This document shows, piece by piece, positions 52,384 to 62,882 of a stretch of DNA of 64,000 nt; within the stretch, counting starts at the first letter, position 1, and the number at the start of each line of letters is the position of its first letter. The notes under the pieces were generated by a model that saw nothing but the letters and a program-made list of their open reading frames with translations, made no database searches and was not told the DNA's origin. Source of the DNA: Lathyrus oleraceus (lineage: Eukaryota; Streptophyta; Magnoliopsida; Fabales; Fabaceae); contig NC_066580.1 in the NCBI RefSeq assembly GCF_024323335.1, forward strand, positions 84,491,391 to 84,555,390, written 5' to 3'. The position numbers and the translations under genes were made by a program.

Positions 52384-53775
52384 CTATTTTATGCGAAGTA
52401 TTTTTTTAACAGTGTCTGAGTTCACAGGGGAAGTGAAATCTTCACCATCCATAGTTGCAAGCATTAAGGCCCCACCATCGAAAATCTTGGTGATAATGTA
52501 TGATCCATCATAGTTAGGAGTCCACTTGCCCATGTGATCTGTTTGAGGAGGAAGGATCCTTTTCAACACTAAATCTCCAACCTGGAAACATCGAGGACGC
52601 ACTCTCCGATCAAAGGCTCTCTTCATCCGACTCTGATACAACTGCCCATGACAAATGGCTGCCATTCGCTTCTCTTCGATAAGACTCAACTCATTGAACC
52701 TTTTCCGAATCCATTCAACTTCGTCTAACTTGACATCCAGCAGGACTCTTAGAGAAGGAATCTCCACTTCAACAGGTAGGACTGCTTCCATACCATACAC
52801 AAGGGAGTTAGGGGTTGCCCCGGTCGATGTACGTACTGAAGTACGGTACCCATGCAAGGCGAAGGGTAGCATCTCATGCCAATCTCTGTACGTGACGACC
52901 ATCTTCTGCACAATCTTCTTTATGTTCTTATTTGCTTCCTCAACAGCGCCGTTCATCTTAGGGCGATAAGGGGAAAAATGGTGATGCTGAATGTTGAAGT
53001 TCTGGCATAACTCCTTCATCATTTTGTTATTGAGATTAGAACCATTATCAGTAATGATTCTTTCGGGAATCCCATAACGACAAATGATTTCTTTCTTAAT
53101 GAATCGGGCAACCACATGTTTAGTGACATTCGCGAATGACGCTGCTTCGACCCACTTGGTGAAATAGTCGATGGCAACAAGGATGAAGCGATGCCCATTA
53201 GAGGCGGTCGGCTCAATCTTTCCAATCATATCAATTCCCCACATAGCAAAAGGCCATGGCGAAGACATCACATTCAAAGGATTTGGCGGCACATGTACCT
53301 TATCAGCATAAATCTGGCATTTATGGCACTTCCGAGCATATTTGAAACAATCAGATTCCATGGTCATCCAGTAATAACCTGCTCTTAACAATTTCTTAGC
53401 CATTGCATGTCCGCCGGCATGAGTACCGAAGGAGCCTTCATGAACTTCCTGCATTAACATGTCTGCTTCGTGTCTATCCACGCATCTGAGCAAAACCATG
53501 TCGAAGTTCCTCTTATACAGCACATCGCCTTTGTTCAAGAAGAAACTGCCTGCCAATCTTCTCAAACTCTTTCTGTCATTGTTGGATCCCCCTGCAGGGT
53601 ACTCTTGATTCTTCAGAACGCACTTGATGTCGTGATACCAGGGCTTGTCGTCAACTACCAGTTCAGCAGCAAACACATACGTGGCCCTGTCGAGGCGCAT
53701 AACATCAATCCTGGGAGCGTGGTTCCACCGAATCACGTTGATCATGGAGGATAGAGTGGCAAGAGCATCTGCCAT
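52384..53775 (-). CDS. E4 integrase, open frame (unit B)
   Basis: Second copy of the 463-codon integrase frame. All zinc and DDE residues listed for unit A are kept. Substitutions are few (for example SSPWPFAMW for SSLWPFAMW, LVYGMEAVLP for LVYGIEAVLP, HHHFSPYRP for HHHSSPYRP, TDHMGKWTP for TDHRGKWTP). The same upstream TAG is at 53776-53778. Both copies are fragments with no promoter or upstream pol in the correct strand. Confidence 0.92.
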   Translation of the reverse strand: MADALATLSSMINVIRWNHAPRIDVMRLDRATYVFAAELVVDDKPWYHDIKCVLKNQEYPAGGSNNDRKSLRRLAGSFFLNKGDVLYKRNFDMVLLRCVDRHEADMLMQEVHEGSFGTHAGGHAMAKKLLRAGYYWMTMESDCFKYARKCHKCQIYADKVHVPPNPLNVMSSPWPFAMWGIDMIGKIEPTASNGHRFILVAIDYFTKWVEAASFANVTKHVVARFIKKEIICRYGIPERIITDNGSNLNNKMMKELCQNFNIQHHHFSPYRPKMNGAVEEANKNIKKIVQKMVVTYRDWHEMLPFALHGYRTSVRTSTGATPNSLVYGMEAVLPVEVEIPSLRVLLDVKLDEVEWIRKRFNELSLIEEKRMAAICHGQLYQSRMKRAFDRRVRPRCFQVGDLVLKRILPPQTDHMGKWTPNYDGSYIITKIFDGGALMLATMDGEDFTSPVNSDTVKKILRIK

Positions 53776-54219
53776 CTAATTCTGATCACGAGGTATATGA
53801 TACAACTTTACTGTTGTGAAGAAAGTCAACAGTCTTCTCGTGTAATCTCTGTACGGGACCAGAGTAGGCTGGAGGGTGTTCCAATCACCATTTACTTGAT
53901 TGATCACTAGAGCTGAATCTCCGAAGATGTCCAGAGTCTTGATTCTCAAATCAATGGCTTGCTCGATACCCAAGATACAAGCTTCATACTCAGCCTCATT
54001 ATTGGTGCACTCGAAAGTCAGACGAGCGGTGAAAGGCATGTGGGCACCTTCCGGAGTAGTAATGACAGCACCAATTCCACTTCCTCTGGAATTGAAAGCC
54101 CCATCAAACAAAAAAGTCCACTTTTCGTCTGGATCAGGTCCCTCCTCAACAACTGGCTCTTCGCAGTCTTTCATCTTGAGGAACATGATGTCTTCATCTG
54201 GAAAATCAAACTTCATCGG
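53776..54219 (-). pseudogene. E4 archaeal-type RNase H (unit B)
   Basis: Copy of 48356-48799 with NSRGSGIG for NARGSGIG. It ends at the E5 LTR start (54220). The last bases before the LTR, atcgg, are the expected left target-site duplication of E5; the partner lies outside the window. Confidence 0.9.
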
Positions 54220-54754
54220 TGTAGCACCTCAAATTTGCCCTCCTCATTCATGCATTCATTTTAGGTCATTTAACATTTCATATTGCATTTCATCATGTCA
54301 ATCAGAATTAGCTCCAAGAGTTTATCTTCCAAGAAGCTTGGATATCATCCAAGTCAATTGGTTTCATTGTCAGAGGTTTTCTTCAAAAGATCAAGCTTAA
54401 CAGGCTCAGTACAGTTCAAAATTCAACTGTGAAATCGAAGGTCAACTTTGGTCTACTGAAGGTCAAATGGCTAGGGAATAACTTGGTTTACTTCCAACAT
54501 GTTCAAATGAGGCCTATTCATCATTCGACATATTACTCTTGAAGGAACAAAGGTCCAGCGCACATGTTACAAATTTGGAAAGATGACATGAACTGTCATG
54601 CTCGCTAGGCGAGCAGAATGGTTCACCTAGCGAGCCACCAGAGTCTGAACTGTCATGCTCGCTAGGCGAAGCCCACGCGTTTTAATAAATATAACAGAAA
54701 AATCTTGGACTTGGACCTCTCTCATTTGAGCCCACAAAGCCACGAAAATCAGGC

Positions 54755-54762
54755 TATAAATT
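54755..54762 (+). promoter_or_regulatory. Candidate TATA box of E5 LTR
   Basis: tataaatt about 535 bp into the LTR, conserved in the E4 LTR (44179-44186, minus) and in the duplicated copy (49335-49342). Confidence 0.5.
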
Positions 54763-55951
54763 CCAAACTTCATTGAAACAAAACCCTAGAGAAGAGAAGA
54801 GCTAACAGAATTCAGAGTAGCCTCCAGACACTGAAGAGAAAAATTCACTCGGACTCTGAGACTTTTCACTCTGACTCACACACTTCTCACACAAACCCTA
54901 AGATTGCTTTGGAAACCCAACCGGGCAATTCAAATTTCATTCGATCTCTCCAATCAGGTTTGCCCTATTTCCATTACTTTATGTTTTCAATTTGAAATTT
55001 CTAAATGTATGAGGCATCATGGGTGAATTTGGAAGAGTGGGTATCGTTAGGTTTCACATGTGGGTTTAGATGTGCATGAATGTGTAGAATAATGCCTTGA
55101 ATGTTTAATCATTTCGTTGCTGAGATGGATACCATAGGGTTTGGGGTTTCTGAAATCGCACTGTTATCAATGGAGAATCCAGAACCCACAGGAATTCGCT
55201 AGCACCTCGCTAAGCGAACATGTAGCGAAGCTTCGCTAAGCGAAGCAGTAGCGATCGTGACAGTAGCTGTTTTTTCTATTTGCTCTAATATGTTTTGTGT
55301 TTTATTGTGACATGTTTTCTATTGCATCCGTGCACTGTTTACATGATACTGTTATTGTTATGTTTCTTTTGTGCAACTCTTGATTGTACCCCATCTTGTT
55401 ATTCTAACTTGTTTGCTGATTTTTTGTGAGGGCTCACACGACTCTTGAAGAGATATCTTGCTTGGTATTCCACTTTATTTGTGGGATACCATTTGGAGAT
55501 TTATTCCGATTACTTTGCTGACTTGCTTTCTTTGATGGTGCTAGCTTGAGAGATCACCGGGTTTCTTGCTTCTTTAGTTGTTATTACTTCGGATTTTTAT
55601 CCGTGTGGTAGATATCTTGATCCCTTTATCTTTCCCGCATTTTACCTCTTTCTTAGCTGGAAGACCTCGATAGGAGGCGATGTTTTTTTGTGTGTTTACT
55701 TTTGTGCCCAAAGACCTCCAAGAAGAGGCACCAGTGCTAAAGATCTCCATGAAGAGGCAATTGACGGATAAAAGGGATTAGTAGTCAATCCCCCATTATT
55801 CAGTGTGTCGTTCTTTATGCTCACACTACGTGTTGATGCTTCAGAACAAAAGCCTAAGATCTTTTGTCCGGTCAGTCAGTGGAGAGGATTCCACCTTTCT
55901 GAATCCCCACTTTTTGTCATGAGCTCACCCTGTCCAGGGTTAAGAGCTATT

Positions 55952-57324
55952 TGTTGGTGTAAGCCCTAGAGGCCAATACTTTTGGTACTTGTATCGAATT
56001 ATTTATTAATAATAAAAAGGCATTTTCTTTATTATGGTTGATTAATAAAGTCCCTGGAATAGATAGTCCGTTTAATGTATTAAGTGTGACTTAATCATGA
56101 GAACACATTAAACATAAGGACACTATTCTTAAAGTATCCGTAGTCGAGCTTTAATGTGAAGTGGGATAACATTAAAGCATTAAGACTATTATGTTTGTAG
56201 ACTGATGGTCACATCTCATGGATCATGGATAAAGAGTTATCAAGTCTTAAACATAGGTATGAATATTAGGAGTAATATTTATACCGGATTGACCCGCTAT
56301 GAGAATACTATATAGAAAGTTATGCAAAGTGTCATAAGTTATTCTCATGGTGATAATAGTGTATACCACTCTTCGACCTGAAACCACTATGGATCCTAGA
56401 TGTAGAGTCGAGTGCTTTATTGCTGATCCAACGTTGTCCGTAACTGGATAACCATAAAGACAGTTGATGGGTACTCCACGAAGCATGCTGAGGGACATGA
56501 GTGTCCTAGATGGAATTTGCCAATCCTGCGTAACAGGATAAATGTCTATGGGCCCAATATTAAACTGGACAAGGGTGACACAGTCTATACCTTGTGTTCA
56601 ATATAGATATAAGGGCAAAGGGGTAATTATACACATAATTATTATCACAGGAGGTTTTGTCAGATCACATGACATTTTCGTGACTTGGGTAGCAGTGATG
56701 TGTTGCTAGATACCGCTCACTATTTATTATGTTAAATGCGTGATTCAATATAATTGCCAACGCCGTGAAAACCTATAGGGTCACACACAAAGGACGGATT
56801 GATGAGAGATAGAGTAACTAAGGAACACCGCAAGGTACGGTGCACTTAAGTGGAAACGAAATATGGTAAGGTACCAAATACTTAAGTGATTTTGGCATAT
56901 TATGAGATATGGGAAAAATACACTTAAGTGGGCCTTTTAGCTTGAAGCCCACACAAGTGGTTCTATAAATAAAACCCCTTGGGTAGAAGCATTGTCACTC
57001 CACTCCACTCAGACTAAAATTCAAGTAGAGACTTGGAATTTTGTTTCCCTCTTTCTCTCACTCAAAGCCTTCATTCATAACAGCTAGCACTGCGATTGAA
57101 GGAATCCGTTCGTGTGGACTGAGTAGAGACGTTGTTATCGTTCAACGTTCGTGATCGCCCCGTGGATCTGTATCAAAGGTTTTGATCATTATCAGAGATC
57201 TGCACCAAAGGTTTGAATCGCCACAAGAGGTAACGATTCTATCACTGATCATGCCCATTCGTAAGGATCACTAAATAGAGAAATTTTTAAATTCCGCTGC
57301 GCCTTGGATGGCTATTCTCCTTCA
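55952..57324 (+). mobile_element. E6: solo LTR, Ty1/copia-type (1373 bp)
   Basis: Starts tgttggtgtaagccctagag and ends ...gctattctccttca, flanked by ctatt (55947-55951) and ctatg (57325-57329), a 5-bp target duplication with one change. Removing it joins the E5 LTR smoothly (gagctat-gaggtctt). No internal region or second LTR is present, so recombination between its LTRs removed the rest. The sequence is of a kind widespread in plants (aaattccgctgcgcc near the end, TATA at 56964-56971). The right boundary is inferred from the near-match of flanks. Confidence 0.78.
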
Positions 57325-58170
57325 CTATGAGGTCTTATCCTCATTACCCTTTTGATCTGCTCATCCTGACATTCAGTGCCAGTGGTTAAGAGCCCGTTTG
57401 ATTACCCTTCCATGGCTTGTTTGTTGAGGTTGATATGACCCCTCTTGGCTAAAGCCCTACCCACGTATGTTTGAGCCCCCTTGTTGGCATGGTTACTTTA
57501 TGCATGTCTGTTTTGTATGGTGTGATCGTCTCCCCATAGGATTGCTAGGCTTCGTATAGTCTCTCGTTTGCATGTCAATTAAGGTAGCACGGTTCCTTCG
57601 TCTAGGACTTCCTTTTTGCATGAGCATTCCTAAAACACAAACAAACTCTTTGATTTTTCTTCTCCTAAGAACACATTAACTCCTTCTACTACAGGCGAGT
57701 AAGTCTCCAAAGGTCGAGCATCCGGTAGATTGCGTAGTAACGTCGTTCACCTAAAAAACACAAAACAAACAAATAGGTCAGCCGAGCTACGAAGACTCTG
57801 ATTCTCATATTCAGATGAGATACGTATGTAGTGGATGCGATATCCGTGCGAGTCATTTTCTTTTGACCCCTCTTTTAGTAAATAGTACATTAGATAAACC
57901 CACACCCTTTAGACAAGAACAAGAAGAGTGGATCCCGTAGAGTACTACGTATGCGTAGGGGTGCTAATACCTTCCCTTCGCATAATCGACTCCCGAACCC
58001 AAGATTTGGTTGCGAGACCTTGTCTTTTCCTTTCCTTTTTCTAGGTTTACTTCGAGCGTTTCCTTTCCCTCCTTTGGGATGAATAACGCACGGTGGCGAC
58101 TCTTCTGTCATTGCTTTTTTCGCTGGTTGTTGTTCTTTTTTTCGCATTCCCTTTTTTAGGTTGCGACAGC

Positions 58171-58188
58171 TGGCGACTCTGCTGGGGA
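58171..58188 (+). other. E5 primer binding site
   Basis: tggcgactctgctgggga, two bases after the LTR end; identical to the E2 PBS. Confidence 0.92.
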
Positions 58189-59265
58189 CCCGGTTTCCCT
58201 AAGCGAGTCCCTCCTAGCTTTTGTAGTTTTCTTGATTGTTGGGTGTTTATTCTTTTGTACAGTTATTTATTTACCTGCTTCACCTTATTGCATTCATGTA
58301 CATATGTGTCCTGTATCCGTTGGCTCTGTGGGGATTGTTTGTTTGTTGGGATGGATGTTCTATGAGAGATAAGCCCACTACCGAGGCTCGAGCGTACACA
58401 CATGTTTTAGAGTGGGTGGTCATGAGGCTTGCGCGGCATGTTGCTACGTTAAGTCGTTCATGAAGACCCACATTCCAGACGAGGTTTCTGTTGGACATAT
58501 TTTATCCTATGGGTGTTCCATAACGATAGATATTCCTTTAGAAATCGTCGACTCTGGTGACCATTTCCTGAGAACTCAGTCGAGGCCTCTCCTCCGAGAC
58601 GTGATTATGTTAGCTCTGGTGGGCACATTCTGGGCTGCTCAATCCGAGGACCCCGAGACTGGGAACTTGCTTTAGGATGTCTTGTTGAGGGGAGTCAGTG
58701 GAGGTATTTTATCCCATAATAATGCCAAACCTTCAGTGGTAAACGTATTATTCGACTGAAGGGCAAGAAACTGACGAACTTCTGTTCTTCGAACCTACCA
58801 GTGAGGGGCGGGCTAAATTCAGGAAACCTTAACCTTCAACCAACCCGGTTTTCTGGAGCAGAGTTTTGATCTTGTATTATATTCCTCAGTGGGTTTCTCT
58901 TCAGACGGTGCAACCCGACCGATGTTCAAGCAGATGCAGCAATCTTGATTTCCATGCCACTGCATTGCATCACATCGTTTTGCATTCATATCATTTAACA
59001 CATGTTTATCTATTCCCATGGGTTTATATCTTCTCCTTGATCCTAGTCGGGGTTTTCTTACACTTTTTATCTGATGTGAGACTGGAATCAAGGGGGTTAG
59101 AATACCCTTTGGAATTGATAAACATGTTATTGCATTTGCATATCCATTAGCATGTCTTGCATAACAGGTACCGCTGCGGTGTTCTTATATTATTTGGTGT
59201 TCACTAGCAGGATAGCTGATTCAGGAATTCACCGGTACGGTACCCGCAGAAACCAGCAGAGAGTA
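58189..59265 (+). other. E5 leader (5' UTR)
   Basis: About 1.1 kb without a convincing protein; small frames do not match known families. No ORF1 like that of E2 is present. It aligns with the E1 leader except for the first ~250 bases, which E1 lacks. Confidence 0.7.
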
Positions 59266-60720
59266 ATGGAAAGCTTTCAAGCAAATCTAGCAGAGATGAG
59301 GACCAACATGGCCCAATTCATGAGTATGATGCAAGGGGTAGTGCAAGGGCAAGAGGAGCTCCGAGCCTTAGTCCAGAGACAAGAAACTGTGATTCCCCCT
59401 GCCGGTCAGAATCCGCCAGAAGGGACCCCTGTCGATGACGCTGCTGTTACCAACCCTGTCAACAACCATGCTAATGGTGACGAATTGCGTGGTATTAGAA
59501 TCAATGAACATCCCATCATTACAGAGGCTACTAATGCTCGAGCGGCACGTGCTCCAGTTCACCATCCTTCTCATTTGGTTGACAAGCAAGAAGATATGTT
59601 CACCATTCCCAGTGACGATGATGAATCTGGAAAGGCGGAAGAGAGAGATAGAAAGGTCGACGCCCTTGCTGAAAAGATTCGCGCTATGGAGTGCCAGAAT
59701 TCTTTGGGTTTTGATGTTTCTAATATGGGTTTAGTTGATGGGTTGAGGATCCCGTACAAGTTCAAAGCGCCATCTTTCGACGAGTACAATGGGACTTCTT
59801 GTCCCCGAACTCATGTGCAAGCTTACTACCGGAAGATATCCGCTTATACTGATGATGAAAAGATGTGGATGTACTTTTTCCAAGACAACTTGTCTGGAGC
59901 ATCTTTGGATTGGTACATGGACTTGAGAAAAGAATCTGTCAGAAGCTGGAGAGAGTTAGGTGAAGCTTTTCTGAGGCAGTACAAGCATAACATGGACATG
60001 GCTCCGAGCAGAACCCAGTTGCAGAGTTTGTTTCAAAAGACTGGTGAGAGTTTCAAGGAATACACCCAGAGGTGGCGCGAGCTAGCTGCGAGAGTACAAC
60101 CTCCGATGTTGGAGAGAGAATTGACAGATATGTTCATTGGAACTCTGCAAGGTGTTTTCATGGATCGTATGGGAAGTTGCCCGTTTGGTAGTTTTTCAGA
60201 TGTTGTGATTTGCGGAGAAAGAACTGAAAGTCTTATCAAAGCGGGAAAAATCCAAGACCCTGGTTCTTCAAGTTCTTCAAGTGCTAAGAAACCATTTTCA
60301 AGGGAACCCAAAAGGAGAGAGGGTGAGACAAATGCTATACATAATCAGAGAAATGGGAACAGAGGACAACAATACCGTCAAGTTGCTGCTGTGACTATTT
60401 CAGCAACCCAACCTCAACAACCACAACAACAACAGCAACGCCAATTCCAACCAAGACAAAGAATGCCAGATCGTCATTTTGATCCGTTGCCAATGACTTA
60501 TGCTGAATTACTCCCTGAACTGCTCAGGTTAAAGTTTGTTGAACTTCGCACTATGGCTCCATTAACAAGGATTCCCGCTGGTTATGATGCCAATGTCCAT
60601 TGTGATTTTCATTCTGGTGCGCCAGGGCACCACATCGAGAATTGTCGGGCTTTTCACCATAAAGTCCAAGACTTGATCGATGCCAAGACGATCAATTCGC
60701 TCCTACTCCGAATATGGTGA
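59266..60720 (+). CDS. E5 gag (capsid/nucleocapsid)
   Basis: The start chosen is ATG 59266 (MESFQANLAEMRTNMAQFMS), because E1 begins alike; the open frame extends further upstream without similarity. The order is a coiled-coil-like N-terminus, an acidic linker, the capsid domain (YKFKAPSFDEYNGTSCPRTH, KMWMYFFQDNLSGASLDWYM, SWRELGEAFLRQYKHNMDMA, ESFKEYTQRWRELAARVQPP), a Ser/Gln-rich stretch and a zinc-knuckle variant (CDFHSGAPGHHIENC, His for the second Cys). The last seven residues are out of frame. A one-base loss near 60695 turns the expected NFAPTPN into NSLLLRIW and ends gag at 60720, so the gag-protease fusion is broken. Confidence 0.9.
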   Translation: MESFQANLAEMRTNMAQFMSMMQGVVQGQEELRALVQRQETVIPPAGQNPPEGTPVDDAAVTNPVNNHANGDELRGIRINEHPIITEATNARAARAPVHHPSHLVDKQEDMFTIPSDDDESGKAEERDRKVDALAEKIRAMECQNSLGFDVSNMGLVDGLRIPYKFKAPSFDEYNGTSCPRTHVQAYYRKISAYTDDEKMWMYFFQDNLSGASLDWYMDLRKESVRSWRELGEAFLRQYKHNMDMAPSRTQLQSLFQKTGESFKEYTQRWRELAARVQPPMLERELTDMFIGTLQGVFMDRMGSCPFGSFSDVVICGERTESLIKAGKIQDPGSSSSSSAKKPFSREPKRREGETNAIHNQRNGNRGQQYRQVAAVTISATQPQQPQQQQQRQFQPRQRMPDRHFDPLPMTYAELLPELLRLKFVELRTMAPLTRIPAGYDANVHCDFHSGAPGHHIENCRAFHHKVQDLIDAKTINSLLLRIW

Positions 60721-62597
60721 ATAATCCTATGCCTCAGCATGGAGGCCCCAGAGTAAACAGTGTGGAAGATGGGGAAATTTTGAACTTGGTAGTCGATGTT
60801 AATGACGTTCAGACTTCGTTGTTTGTGGTGAAGGAATGTCTGCTTAGAGGGGGAGTATTCCCGCGATGTGACAAGAATTGTTCAGATTGTGGTAATCATG
60901 AAAACGACTGTGTAAAATTGAAAGAAGGTATCCAGGAATTGATGAATGAAGGTTGTTTACAGTTTGATCGAGTAGTGAAAGACCGTGGAGAGGTATCATC
61001 TATTACCATTTACTTTACACCGTTAGAAGGTCTTGTACGTGCTCCAAGAACTATTAGTGCGCCTGTGACTATTGGTTCTCCTGTGACCGTAGCTGCGCCC
61101 GTGACCATATCTGCTCCGGCGACTGTTGGTGTTCCCGTGATTGTTAATGCTCCTGTAACTATTAGTACTCCTACCACCATTACTGCTTCTAGTGGAAGAC
61201 TTTATGAGAATAGTAGAGTAATTCCGTGGCAATACGACAATGCTTCTTGCAGAAATAGAAGACCTGAGAATCAGACCAGATCAGTAAATCAGACTCCAGT
61301 AACAGTTGGTTTGGCTGTGGGTAATGTGGGAGGACCCGGAGGATTCACGAGAAGTGGTCATTTGTTTGCACCACAGGTTCCGAAGGATAACAATGATGAG
61401 GCTCTTGCTAGAACAAAAGGAAAACAAGTTGTCGTTGAAGAAGAACCAGTGCGAAAGGAAGTGCCCGAGAATTCTTTTGAGAAGGACGTGGAGGAATTTA
61501 TGAGAATTATCAAGAAAAATGATTACAAGATCGTGGATCAGTTGAACCAGACACCGTCAAAGATCTCTATTCTCTCTCTGTTAATGTGTTCCGAGGCACA
61601 TCGTAAAGCCCTGTTGAAAATGTTGAATATGGCTTATGTTCCTCAAGAGATTTCTGTTAACCAGCTCGAAGGTGTTATTGCAAATGTTAACACGAGACAT
61701 GGTTTGGGATTCACGGATCTAGACTTGACACCTGAGGGTCGCAATCACAATAGAGCTCTGCATATCACGATGGAATGCAAAGGCGCCGATTTGTCGCATG
61801 TTTTGGTTGATACCGGTTCTTCTTTGAATGTGCTGCCCAAAAAGGCTCTGAGTAAGCTTGATGCCGAAGGGGTTGTTCTCACACCAAGTAATCTCGTTGT
61901 CCGTGCTTTTGATGGATCCAAGCGATCGGTTTTTGGTGAGATCACGTTGCCTGTGAAGATCGGCCCGGAAGTGTTTAACATTGTCTTCTATATGATGGAC
62001 ATCCAACCAGCATATAGTTGTCTGTTGGGGCGTCCCTGGATACATGGAGCCGGAGCAGTTTCTTCGACTCTCCACCAAAAGCTAAAATATGTGTGGGATG
62101 GTCAGGTTGTGACCGTGTGTGGCGAAGAGGACATCTTTGTGAGCCATTTATCCTCCTTCAAATATGTGGAGATGGATGGCGAAATTCATGAAACTCTATA
62201 TCAAGCTTTTGAGACTGTCAGTATTGAGAAGGTGGATTTTGTTGAACAGAAGAAACCAGGTACCTTGATTGCGTCCTATAAACAAGCTCTGGAGGTCATT
62301 CATTCAGGTAACGCGGAAGGCTAGGGCAAGATGATTGATGTGCCCGTAAAAGAAGACATGTTTGGCATTAGTTATCAGCCTTTTCAATCATCAGAGCAGG
62401 GTGTCCAGGATCAGAAAGGGCCGTGTACTTTCACTAGTGTTGGATTGATGAATCACGGGGATGTCTTTGCAACAGACAATGAAGATGGTGACAATGATTG
62501 TGATATGGATAATTGGGTGCGCCCATGTGCTCCAGGGGAGAAGATCAACAACTGGACTGCTGAAGAAATAGTCCAAGTTACTCTTCAGAAAGAGTAA
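60714..62597 (+). pseudogene. E5 protease region, one stop
   Basis: The continuation of gag after the one-base slip: NNPMPQHGGPRVNSVEDGEI, then a Cys-rich piece (CLLRGGVFPRCDKNCSDC), a Thr/Val/Pro repeat (APVTIGSPVTVAAPVTIS), and MRIIKKNDYKIVDQLNQTPS. The active site is VLVDTGSSLNVLPKK (Asp at 61809-61811), with MMDIQPAYSCLLGRPWIHGA after it. TAG at 62322-62324 replaces Trp (E2 has GWGQ), after which the frame continues MIDVPVKEDMFG to VTLQKE at 62597. The protease core is intact. It was part of a gag-protease polyprotein and overlaps the shifted gag end by 7 bases. Confidence 0.9.
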
Positions 62598-62882
62598 TTT
62601 TCTTTTGTTTTGCATTTTGCATGAAAGCCCTACGCTCTGCCCAGGGCGTAGTGGTTCATTGTAGGGCCACATCATGTTTTGAATTTTCAATGATTATCAT
62701 CAATAAAGGACGTCTTGCAATCAAATTCGTGCTCACTGTCTTTCTGTTTTTACTTTCATTTTCAAAACAATAAAAATGGCAATGTTTTTTCTGTGACTTC
62801 CTTGAACTTTTTTCTAAAATAAAGCATGAAACATCGTTCGTGCAGTATTGATCTTGCGGATTCCATTAAAAACAATTATGTT
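62598..62882 (+). other. Spacer between E5 protease and pol (putative intron)
   Basis: About 285 bases, T-rich (ttgttttgcattttgcatg, ctttctgtttttactttc), matching the spacers of E1 and E2 in position. A gtaatt near 62594 could be a donor and the cag near 62890 an acceptor, but neither is certain. Confidence 0.5.

Larger units (their letters stand above)
51561..56980. repeat. Tandem duplication, unit B (5420 bp)
   Basis: Second unit, offset by exactly 5420 bases from unit A throughout. At its right end (56980) the solo LTR continues with gggtagaagc, so this side is the uninterrupted original edge. Confidence 0.95.
54220..58168 (+). mobile_element. E5 5' LTR, interrupted by E6
   Basis: From tgtagcacc (54220) to gttgcgaca (58168), followed by gc and the PBS. 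Without E6 it would be about 2.57 kb. It carries palindrome clusters (54612-54677, 55206-55256), a candidate TATA box (tataaatt, 54755-54762) and, near the end, the conserved ggtgctaataccttccc block (57957-58013) and a PBS-like tggcgactct (58094-58103). It opens a plus-strand Tat element without an ORF before gag. Confidence 0.92.

Noticed and set aside
52384..53775. Treating the open integrase frames of E4 as active genes.
   Set aside because: They are domain fragments without upstream pol, and both follow a stop in aRNH; openness reflects recent origin, not function.
57890..59091. Small frames around the E5 PBS and leader as genes.
   Set aside because: They overlap LTR end, PBS and leader, and the E1 leader does not keep them.
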